Positions 7,740 to 13,630 of a stretch of DNA of 41,596 bases are shown here, piece by piece (within the stretch, counting starts at the first letter, position 1; the number at the start of each line of letters is the position of its first letter). This stretch comes from Eubacteriales bacterium. Its GTDB lineage: Bacteria > Bacillota > Clostridia > Oscillospirales > Oscillospiraceae. The translations under genes were made by a program, and so were the position numbers. Below the pieces are notes generated by a model that did not search any database, had not been told where the DNA came from, and saw only the letters and a program-made list of their open reading frames with translations. The stretch lies in the NCBI GenBank assembly GCA_030529725.1, contig JAUMWI010000010.1, positions 1 through 41,596 on the forward strand, written 5' to 3'.

Positions 7740-9413
7740 ATGGCCAAATTCAACTTCAAGATGCCGGAATTCAAAAAGCCGGAGCTGAAAAAGCCTCTGC
7801 TTCCCAAGGATAAGGATTACAAAAAGCTTGCCCACGACTTCTGGTACGGCAAGCCTCACGGTGAGCGCAGACTCGGTGATCTGTACTGCGACAAGACCGG
7901 TCTTTACAAGCACCGTGAATGGCGCGGCGTGAAGGACACTTTCTATTACTTCCACATGGTGTGGCTATACGGCTACGCCAACATGGTCATGGACATCAAT
8001 AAGTACGGCGGACTGCCCACCTTCCTCAAGGGTGTGTGGCGCTACCGCTGGCTCGGTCAGACCTACCTGACCGTTATGCACTGGTATGACCGCGGCTTTG
8101 AAGGTCTCCGCGGCGAAGCGCTGCGTGCCTGCCCGTGGCATTACCGCGGCATGACCAACGCGACGATCTATCAGTTCATGCAGATGCTCCGCAACGACCT
8201 CAAGACCAATCCGGACAGCAGCAAGGTAAAGGCGCGCCATGACAAGACCATGGCACATGATGAGACCGTTTGGGGAGGCATCTTCTATCCGTTCAGCAAG
8301 GAGCTGGAAAACGTTCCGCTGCAGATGATCCCCTACTTCGTCACCTGCCATGTCAACAACCACACCGTGCTCAACTATATCGATGCGATCCAGTCCATCG
8401 GTCTGCCCGGCGATCCCTGCCCGATGTGTCAGGCAGAGGCCGGCATCTTCGTGCAGGACGATGTACCCGATTACTACAAGGCTGTCATCACCTCCAACGA
8501 AGCGTGCGACGGCAGCGTTGCCACCTCGGTCATTCAGGACTGGCTGATCGACAAGCCGCTGTTTGCCATGCCGCAGCCGATGCTCTTTGACGATCCTCTG
8601 GTTCAGAAGCACTGCCAGAAGGAAATTGAAGATGCCTGGAAATTCATTGAAGAGCAGACCGGCGTACCCTTCGACTGGGATCAGCTTGTCAAGAAGCTGG
8701 AGAGTCAGAACGAGCTGCAGCGCTTCGAGTGGGAAAAGTGGGATGTCGCCGGCAAGACCAGCTACTACCCCATCAACGGTGTTTCTCAGGCGCTGTACCG
8801 CATCTATCAGTCTCAGTACGGCGATCTGCCGATCTGGCACTTTGTGGATAAGAAGGTCAGCAAGATCCTCAACCGCTGCGTGGAAAATAAGATCAATTCC
8901 TACCCGCTCACCCGCCACCGCGTGATCGCGTGGTCCTGCGCGCCGCTGTACTACTCCAACTGGTGCACCTGGGCGTACAACTGCTGGGGTCTCAACTGCA
9001 TCATCAACATGGACTCTCTGATGTTCGACATGACGATCCGCACCGATTCCTATGAGCATACGCTCGAGGACATGGCCACCTACCACGAGTGGGCGCCCAT
9101 GCGCCGCATGGCTGTCGGCGGTATGCATCATATCTTCGAGCTGTGGGAAAATATGGAACGCTTCAACTGCGACATGGTCATGATGTATGACCAGCTTCAG
9201 TGCAAGGGCATGCAGGGCGTGCACGGCCTGTTTGAGGACGAGTTCCGCAAGCGCAACATCCACGCCATCTGGATGCCGCATGCGCTGCCCGATAAGCGTA
9301 CCGTCTCCCGTGCAGAGATCCGCCGCATCATCAACGACTACATGACCACCGTCATGCACGAAGAACCGCTCGACCCGTCGCTGCTCGACTTTGACGATTC
9401 GATGGGCTGGTAA
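7740..9413 (+). CDS. 2-Hydroxyacyl-CoA dehydratase family, large subunit (cluster 1)
   Basis: This 557-residue partner of the preceding subunit keeps cysteines shared with its paralogue at 13631: C227 (GDPCPMC), C256 (NEACDGS), C400 (AWSC), C415 (NCWG) and C488 (LQCKGM). Three of these (C227, C256 and C488) sit where the HgdA/B family places cluster ligands. The protein is much longer than characterised dehydratase subunits (roughly 375-480 residues). The excess is an aromatic- and basic-rich N-terminal region of about 150-200 residues. I chose the ATG at 7740 because AGGAGG lies nine bases upstream; the frame is open further back. The C-terminus (MHEEPLDPSLLDFDD) is shared with the paralogue (MKAEPVDPTLVEFDD). 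With the small subunit it should form a cytoplasmic heterodimer. Substrate unknown. Confidence 0.8.
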   Translation: MAKFNFKMPEFKKPELKKPLLPKDKDYKKLAHDFWYGKPHGERRLGDLYCDKTGLYKHREWRGVKDTFYYFHMVWLYGYANMVMDINKYGGLPTFLKGVWRYRWLGQTYLTVMHWYDRGFEGLRGEALRACPWHYRGMTNATIYQFMQMLRNDLKTNPDSSKVKARHDKTMAHDETVWGGIFYPFSKELENVPLQMIPYFVTCHVNNHTVLNYIDAIQSIGLPGDPCPMCQAEAGIFVQDDVPDYYKAVITSNEACDGSVATSVIQDWLIDKPLFAMPQPMLFDDPLVQKHCQKEIEDAWKFIEEQTGVPFDWDQLVKKLESQNELQRFEWEKWDVAGKTSYYPINGVSQALYRIYQSQYGDLPIWHFVDKKVSKILNRCVENKINSYPLTRHRVIAWSCAPLYYSNWCTWAYNCWGLNCIINMDSLMFDMTIRTDSYEHTLEDMATYHEWAPMRRMAVGGMHHIFELWENMERFNCDMVMMYDQLQCKGMQGVHGLFEDEFRKRNIHAIWMPHALPDKRTVSRAEIRRIINDYMTTVMHEEPLDPSLLDFDDSMGW

Positions 9414-9428
9414 AAGGAGGAAAACGAA

Positions 9429-9671
9429 ATGTGTAAGTGCAGAAAGAGTAAAAAGTCCTGCAAGTGCGGCTGCAAAGTGCTGAAGATCCTGGGCAAGATC
9501 TTTGCGATCCTCGCCGCAATCTATGCTGTTCTCTTTGCCGTATTTTTCTTCGATCTTGACGGTAAGGTAATCTACCATGTGGTCGAGCCGTTCCTCTGCA
9601 AGCATTATGACAAAATGGAGCGCCGCAATCCGCTCGACGTTCCCTACGATACCACGACCGGCGTCAGATAA
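9429..9671 (+). CDS. Cys-rich one-helix membrane protein tied to the dehydratase-like pair
   Basis: An 80-residue protein of unknown function. It has five cysteines in the first 15 residues (C2, C4, C11, C13, C15, a CxC-x6-CxCxC pattern among lysines). One membrane helix follows (about 20-43), then a short soluble tail. A strong AAGGAGG precedes the ATG, and the gene starts 15 bases after the large subunit. The helix and flanking part (KILGKIFAILAA, then FFDLDGKV) align with the 55-residue protein at 12584-12751 of the second cluster (KILFKVCSILAL, then FWNLDQKV). That shows a family retained with both enzyme pairs. The Cys-rich head is present only here and could bind metal or an Fe-S cluster at the inner membrane face. 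This is an inference from pattern only. Confidence 0.8.
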   Translation: MCKCRKSKKSCKCGCKVLKILGKIFAILAAIYAVLFAVFFFDLDGKVIYHVVEPFLCKHYDKMERRNPLDVPYDTTTGVR

Positions 9672-9693
9672 CTCAATTGATTTACAGCAAGGC

Positions 9694-9725
9694 GGAGGGC
9701 ATTTGCCCTCCGTCTTGAGATTTTT
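9694..9725 (+). terminator. Probable terminator of the first dehydratase-like cluster
   Basis: GGAGGGCA (9694-9701) pairs with TGCCCTCC (9704-9711), followed by GTCTTGAGATTTTT. The stem is strong but the T tract is interrupted. Confidence 0.6.
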
Positions 9726-9735
9726 ATGATCTATC

Positions 9736-9764
9736 TTGCAATTTGTCTATACTGCGAATATAAT
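9736..9764 (+). promoter_or_regulatory. Promoter of the YczE/YitT-type gene
   Basis: TTGCAA (9736-9741), a 17-base spacer and a perfect TATAAT (9759-9764). Confidence 0.75.
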
Positions 9765-9795
9765 GTGAATAATCTTTCCTTTGAGGTGTTTTTTT

Positions 9796-10491
9796 ATGAC
9801 GCAGACCTCCTCCGTTCTGCTTGACCGCGGCAGGCGCATTCTACTCGCCGTTGTCGGGCTCATTGTATTTGCCTTTGGTGTCTACCTGCAGCTGCAGGCC
9901 AATATCGGACAGGCACCATGGAACGCGCTCAATCAGGGCTTATCCATGCGCCTGCCAATCAGCTACGGCACCGCCTGCAATGTTGTTGCCTGCTGCATCG
10001 TGCTGATCGACATCGCGCTTAAAGAGCCGGTCGGACTCGGTATGCTTCTTGACGCTTGTATCATCGGCTGGGCAACCGATATCTTCATTGCACTGGACTG
10101 GGTTCCCGTGCAGACCGCACTCCCGCTTCAGATCCTCCTCCAGCTCGCCGGTATGACGGTGCTTTGCATCGGACAGCTTATTTACATGAAAGCGGCTCTT
10201 GGCTGCGGTCCGCGCGATGCGCTGATGATCGCGCTGGGCAAGCGCTTTACGAAGGTCTCCGTCGGCACGGTCAATATGTGCATCTTTGTCATTGTCCTCG
10301 CCGGCGCCTTTTTGCTCGGCGCTCCCATCGGCATCGGAACCGTGATGGCCGTTGCGCTCATGGGTCCGATCATGGACCTGGTTTTCAAAGTCGGTCATTT
10401 TGACGCACGCAGCGTGATACACGAGAGTCTGCTGCAAACGATCAGGGCAATCGCAGGAAGCGTGAAAAAGAAAACCGACTCCGCAAAATAG
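9796..10491 (+). CDS. YczE/YyaS/YitT-type integral membrane protein
   Basis: A 231-residue protein with about five to six hydrophobic helices. The motifs FAFGVYLQLQANIGQAPWNALNQGLS, NVVACCIVLIDIAL and MKAALGCGPRDALMIALGKR are typical of the YczE/YyaS/YitT membrane family, whose biochemical role is not established. I preferred the ATG at 9796 because GAGGTG lies eight bases upstream; an in-frame TTG at 9781 coincides with that ribosome site. It is monocistronic, with its own promoter and a bidirectional terminator at 10493-10520. It is unrelated in sequence to the neighbouring metal or dehydratase genes. Confidence 0.85.
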   Translation: MTQTSSVLLDRGRRILLAVVGLIVFAFGVYLQLQANIGQAPWNALNQGLSMRLPISYGTACNVVACCIVLIDIALKEPVGLGMLLDACIIGWATDIFIALDWVPVQTALPLQILLQLAGMTVLCIGQLIYMKAALGCGPRDALMIALGKRFTKVSVGTVNMCIFVIVLAGAFLLGAPIGIGTVMAVALMGPIMDLVFKVGHFDARSVIHESLLQTIRAIAGSVKKKTDSAK

Positions 10492-10492
10492 C

Positions 10493-10520
10493 AAAAAGGG
10501 CTGCCCGGCAGCCCTTTTTT
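10493..10520. terminator. Bidirectional terminator between convergent genes
   Basis: GGGCTGCC (10498-10505) pairs with GGCAGCCC (10507-10514). It is flanked by A5 and T6, so it works for the plus-strand gene ending at 10491 and the minus-strand gene ending at 10519. A one-base central loop implies the top pairs open in RNA. Confidence 0.9.
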
Positions 10521-10839
10521 ATATTATCATCGGAATCGCCCGGACACAGCAGCGTCCCATATCCACATGGCTATCGTCGAGAAACTCCACGCCTTCCTCC
10601 TTGAGCAGCTCGACCTGGCGATTTGCTCCGCCAAATGCGAATGCGCTTGACACTTCGCCGTCGCGCTTGACAACGCGGTGGCATGGGATCACACCCGGCT
10701 GCGGATTGACGTGCAGTGCATACCCGACTACACGGGAAAGGCGCTTGTTGCCCACCGCCTCGGCGATCTGTCCGTAGGTGGCCACGCTGCCGCATGGGAT
10801 CAGCTTCACTGCTTCGTAGATTTTATCAAAAGTCGTCAT
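10519..10839 (-). CDS. MGMT-family alkyltransferase-like protein, single domain
   Basis: A 106-residue protein equal to the C-terminal DNA-binding/active-site domain of O6-alkylguanine-DNA alkyltransferases. The active-site motif is IPCHRV with cysteine C53. The helix-turn-helix region (VATYGQIAEAVGNKRLSRVVGYAL) and the downstream FAFGG are present. Full Ogt/MGMT proteins are about 160-180 residues, so the N-terminal domain is missing. Alkyltransferase-like proteins without activity usually carry Trp in place of the cysteine; this one keeps Cys, so methyl transfer is possible but not assured. The ATG overlaps the EamA stop by four bases, so it is translated as the second gene of that operon. 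Confidence 0.88.
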   Translation of the reverse strand: MTTFDKIYEAVKLIPCGSVATYGQIAEAVGNKRLSRVVGYALHVNPQPGVIPCHRVVKRDGEVSSAFAFGGANRQVELLKEEGVEFLDDSHVDMGRCCVRAIPMII

Positions 10840-11717
10840 GAATCTTTCCCTTTTAGCAGCCCTGTCACATCAACTTCCATCAAAAGAAGACTCAGAAGCA
10901 TCATCGCCGCGCCGATATAGCCGCGCACGCCCATGCGTTCGTCTGCAAAGAGATAAGCAACAATCGCTGAAAAGACCGGCTCCAACGCAAAAATGAGTCC
11001 CACGCGGCTCGCCGAGGTGTACTGCTGCTCCACACTCAGCACAACGAAAGCGATCCCCGTGCAGAAGATGCCGAGAAACAGTGCGCTGCCCCAAACAGCG
11101 GAAGACTGCGGCAGATGCGGCGTTTCAAAAATGCACGACAGCAACAGCATCACGACACCGGTAATGCTGAGCTGAAAAACGCCGAGGGCAACCGGATCCA
11201 CCCGTTCATCCGAAACAGCACGCTCCGTGATGACCAGATCCACACCGTAGGCAACCGCACACAGAAGGCACATGATATCGCCCGGTGCCGGACGGTACGC
11301 CTCGTTGAGCGTCATCATGCCCATACCGATCGTGCACAGGAGCAGTGCAACACCAAGCTTTTTCCCGGGTGATTTTCGGTTGACGAGCCAACTGATCAAA
11401 GGGGTAGTCACCGTGGAAAGTGCGCAGATAAAGCCCGCGTTGGACAACGAAGTGTACATCAGTCCATAGGTCACGCCAATGTAAACCAAAACCAGAGAAA
11501 GTCCAACATATATACTGTACTTGACAGTCGTGCGGTTGAGGCACATCAGATTTTTGCGAAAGATCACGCCAAGAACGAAAAAAGCTGAAAGGAAACGGAA
11601 GGCATTGAGATTCAGCGGTCCGAGATCTGACAGACAGACATCTGCCAGATAATAGGACACGCCCCAGAAAAAGGTGATCATCACCAGCATCAGTTCTGCT
11701 TTTCTCTGACGATCCAT
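10836..11717 (-). CDS. EamA-family (DMT superfamily) transporter
   Basis: A 293-residue membrane protein with ten predicted helices arranged as two EamA repeats (about 8-135 and 150-285). The N-terminal ITFFWGVSYYLADVCL and GPLNLNAFRFLSAFFV patterns are characteristic of drug/metabolite exporters. The second repeat carries ALEPVFSAIVAYLFADERMG, a typical EamA signature. Substrate cannot be predicted; members export amino acids, metabolites or drugs. The gene overlaps the alkyltransferase-like gene by four bases. The probable promoter at 11790-11819 lies within an inverted repeat. Confidence 0.9.
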   Translation of the reverse strand: MDRQRKAELMLVMITFFWGVSYYLADVCLSDLGPLNLNAFRFLSAFFVLGVIFRKNLMCLNRTTVKYSIYVGLSLVLVYIGVTYGLMYTSLSNAGFICALSTVTTPLISWLVNRKSPGKKLGVALLLCTIGMGMMTLNEAYRPAPGDIMCLLCAVAYGVDLVITERAVSDERVDPVALGVFQLSITGVVMLLLSCIFETPHLPQSSAVWGSALFLGIFCTGIAFVVLSVEQQYTSASRVGLIFALEPVFSAIVAYLFADERMGVRGYIGAAMMLLSLLLMEVDVTGLLKGKDS

Positions 11718-11789
11718 CTTTCCGTCCCCCCTTTATCCATGCATAAGCATCTGCCGCACAGGCACATGGTTTTCTGCGCAGTATTTTGT

Positions 11790-11819
11790 ATTTTACCACA
11801 TTTCATCAGCAAAATACAA
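11790..11819 (-). promoter_or_regulatory. Probable promoter of the EamA operon
   Basis: On the minus strand, TTGTAT (11819-11814), an 18-base spacer and TAAAAT (11795-11790). The 8-base arms GTATTTTG (11781-11788) and CAAAATAC (11810-11817) form an inverted repeat that spans the promoter core and could be an operator. Confidence 0.5.
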
Positions 11820-11835
11820 CCCCTCGGGCAATGCA

Positions 11836-11863
11836 AAGCTGAGGTTCATCTGAACCTCAGCTT
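11836..11863 (-). terminator. Hairpin closing the six-gene dehydratase/CooC operon
   Basis: A 13-base-pair perfect inverted repeat (AAGCTGAGGTTCA and TGAACCTCAGCTT) begins four bases after the last stop codon. The T tract that follows on the minus strand is weak, so termination may be partial. Confidence 0.6.
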
Positions 11864-11867
11864 ATGA

Positions 11868-12584
11868 TCATTTATTCTTCATGCCGAAATGCATCTCGCG
11901 CATTCCCTCGACCTCATCGCAGATGGGCTTGAGCGTGCAGGAGCCGCAGTCAGTCGGCAGGCCTTCCAGAATGTGCGTAAGCGTCTTGGTAATGCCGTCG
12001 ACCTTTTTTGCAATCTTCGCAAGCTCCTCCACGGCATCGTGACCCGTGATGAAGACGACCTGCGCCCTTTTCACATGAGGATTGTTCCGATATTTGCGAA
12101 TATAGCTTGCACCGACACGCCGGAAGCTGCATCCGCGCTCTACCGCGGTCTTGCTCAGTCTCACCTGTTCGCGGTTGCTCTCAGACGAGATGCGCACCAT
12201 ATATCCCTCAGGGAAGACATGATATTTGACAAATTCCATATCGCGGATCGCCTGAAATGTCGCCTCATCATCCTGACCGAGAACCTCATCGACCTGCAAA
12301 AACACCAGTCGGGCAAAAGACACATCGCCGCGCAGCTCGGAAATGTCCCTTCCGTAAAGCAGGATCTCGTCCTTTGGGACAAGTTCCCCGCTGCTCGTAA
12401 CGCAGGTAAAATTTGCAGAGGGGCAACCGCTTCCGCCAAGCTCAAACGCCGCATCCCGCAGCATGACAAGCTCGCTCTCACCGGTGTCGTTCCACGCATC
12501 CGCCTCGCTGTAGTCCCAGCGGCGCAGCGGCGCGCCCTCATACAGGGCGCGCGCTGTTTTAATCACACTGTTATAAAGCTCCAT
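11868..12584 (-). CDS. Acetyl-CoA synthase (CdhC/AcsB)-like Fe-S domain protein
   Basis: This 238-residue protein resembles the middle domain and first metal motif of the acetyl-CoA synthase beta subunit. Shared features are FELGG near 47-51, DEILLYGRDI (72-81; the family has a VIGPDI pattern), QVRLSKTAVERGCSFRRVGASYI (140-162; compare WLRVSKDAVAKGFRFKNYGE in Moorella AcsB as remembered) and RAQVVFIT. The end carries C213-x2-C216-x5-C222-x9-H232. In AcsB the A-cluster cubane motif is CxxC-x8-C-x9-C, so the fourth ligand position is His here. The protein stops before the CGC motif that holds the A-cluster nickel, so it cannot be a complete acetyl-CoA synthase. Its ATG overlaps the stop of the 55-residue membrane protein (TGATG). 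It is the sixth and last gene of the operon led by a CooC-like ATPase. Function unknown; a cluster-carrier or scaffold is an inference. Confidence 0.7.
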   Translation of the reverse strand: MELYNSVIKTARALYEGAPLRRWDYSEADAWNDTGESELVMLRDAAFELGGSGCPSANFTCVTSSGELVPKDEILLYGRDISELRGDVSFARLVFLQVDEVLGQDDEATFQAIRDMEFVKYHVFPEGYMVRISSESNREQVRLSKTAVERGCSFRRVGASYIRKYRNNPHVKRAQVVFITGHDAVEELAKIAKKVDGITKTLTHILEGLPTDCGSCTLKPICDEVEGMREMHFGMKNK

Positions 12585-12751
12585 CAGAACTTAATGTCCA
12601 CTTTCTTGCGGTCGTGGATGCGGTTGACCTGCGTATAAGCCCAGCCCATGACCTTCTGATCAAGATTCCAGAAATACACGACGAACAGGGCACTGATGAC
12701 CAGAGCCAGAATGGAGCAAACCTTGAACAGGATCTTAAAAAATGTCTTCAT
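12584..12751 (-). CDS. Small one-helix membrane protein tied to the dehydratase-like pair
   Basis: A 55-residue protein starting MKTFFKILFKVCSILAL and ending KKVDIKF. A single membrane helix lies at about 8-28, with a short basic tail. TGGAGG precedes the ATG at good spacing, and the stop overlaps the next start by one base, so it is surely translated. It aligns with the C-terminal two thirds of the 80-residue protein at 9429-9671 (shared K-I-L, I-L-A, F-x-LDxKV and a later H-D), but lacks that protein's Cys-rich head. Its retention beside both dehydratase-like pairs suggests it anchors the complex or its activator to the membrane. No named family is recognised. Confidence 0.8.
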   Translation of the reverse strand: MKTFFKILFKVCSILALVISALFVVYFWNLDQKVMGWAYTQVNRIHDRKKVDIKF

Positions 12752-12804
12752 AACGTTACCTCCATTTTGCCGCCCGCAGGCAGCAGCCGTTTTTTACCGT
12801 CCGC

Positions 12805-13596
12805 TTACTTGTTCATGCCCTTCTGGCGTGCGTATTCGGCAGCGCCCAACGCACCCATGAGCTGCGGGTCGGTCTTGAGATTGATGACCTTGAGCTTAAG
12901 CACACGCTCGATGGCCTGCTTGAGACCGTCGTTCTTTGCGCAGCCGCCGGTGAGGGTGATGGAATCCACTGCGCCGGCCTTCTTCGCCATGACGAAGCAG
13001 CGCTTGGCAACTGCCATCTGGATACCGGCAGCGATCTCGTCCATAGGCTTGCCTTCGCCGACGAGGGTGATGACCTCAGACTCAGCAAAAACCGTGCACT
13101 GTGCGGTGATGGGAATGACGTTCTTGGCATCGAGCGACAGCTTGGAGAACTCCGGCAGGCTCAGCTCAAAGGAACGTGCCATGGCCTCATAGAAGCGGCC
13201 GGTACCGGCAGCGCACTTATCGTTCATGGCGAAATTCTTGACGGTGCCGTCCGTATCAATGGAGATACCCTTGACGTCCTGGCCGCCGATATCAATGATG
13301 GCCTTAACAGAGGGATCGGTCACATGGACACCCATGGCGTGGCAGGAGATTTCAGAGATGTTTTCATCAGCAAAGGGAACCTTGTTACGACCATAGCCGG
13401 TACCGATCAGGTAGGAAAGCTCCTGAGAGGACTTGAGACCGACTTTGCCGAGAACCTCTTCCATGGCAAGCTTGGCGCTGACCTCGGAGTTGATCTTGGA
13501 ACGGATGGTGGTATCGGCACAGATCTTGCCGGTTTCATCAAGGATAACTGCCTTCGTGTAGGTGGAACCTACGTCACAGCCGCCGAAATACTTCAT
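12805..13596 (-). CDS. ASKHA-fold ATP-dependent activator of 2-hydroxyacyl-CoA dehydratase (HgdC/FldI-like)
   Basis: A 263-residue BadF/BadG/HgdC-family ATPase. Its homodimer carries one [4Fe-4S] cluster between the subunits and injects a low-potential electron into the dehydratase on ATP hydrolysis. Phosphate-1 motif GGCDVGSTYTKAV (5-17) and IDIGGQDVKGI (101-111) form the ATP site. The two cluster cysteines are C128 (NDKCAAGTG) and C167 (AQCTVFAESEV), matching the spacing in Acidaminococcus HgdC. Length is normal. It is the fourth gene of the operon, 34 bases after the large subunit, with a GGGGGA ribosome site. It is the only activator in the window, so both enzyme pairs may depend on it. 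Confidence 0.94.
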   Translation of the reverse strand: MKYFGGCDVGSTYTKAVILDETGKICADTTIRSKINSEVSAKLAMEEVLGKVGLKSSQELSYLIGTGYGRNKVPFADENISEISCHAMGVHVTDPSVKAIIDIGGQDVKGISIDTDGTVKNFAMNDKCAAGTGRFYEAMARSFELSLPEFSKLSLDAKNVIPITAQCTVFAESEVITLVGEGKPMDEIAAGIQMAVAKRCFVMAKKAGAVDSITLTGGCAKNDGLKQAIERVLKLKVINLKTDPQLMGALGAAEYARQKGMNK

Positions 13597-13630
13597 ATTT
13601 TTTCCCCCAAAATTTTATTTTTGTAGTTTC

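Noticed and set aside
6527..9413. Assignment as phenyllactyl-CoA or hydroxyglutaryl-CoA dehydratase (FldBC or HgdAB)
   Set aside because: Subunit lengths differ, no CoA-transferase, dehydrogenase or acyl-CoA dehydrogenase is nearby, and the paralogues carry extra conserved cysteines; a substrate name would be a guess.
11868..12584. Functional acetyl-CoA synthase
   Set aside because: Only about a third of the length, the fourth cubane ligand is His, and the nickel-binding CGC is missing.
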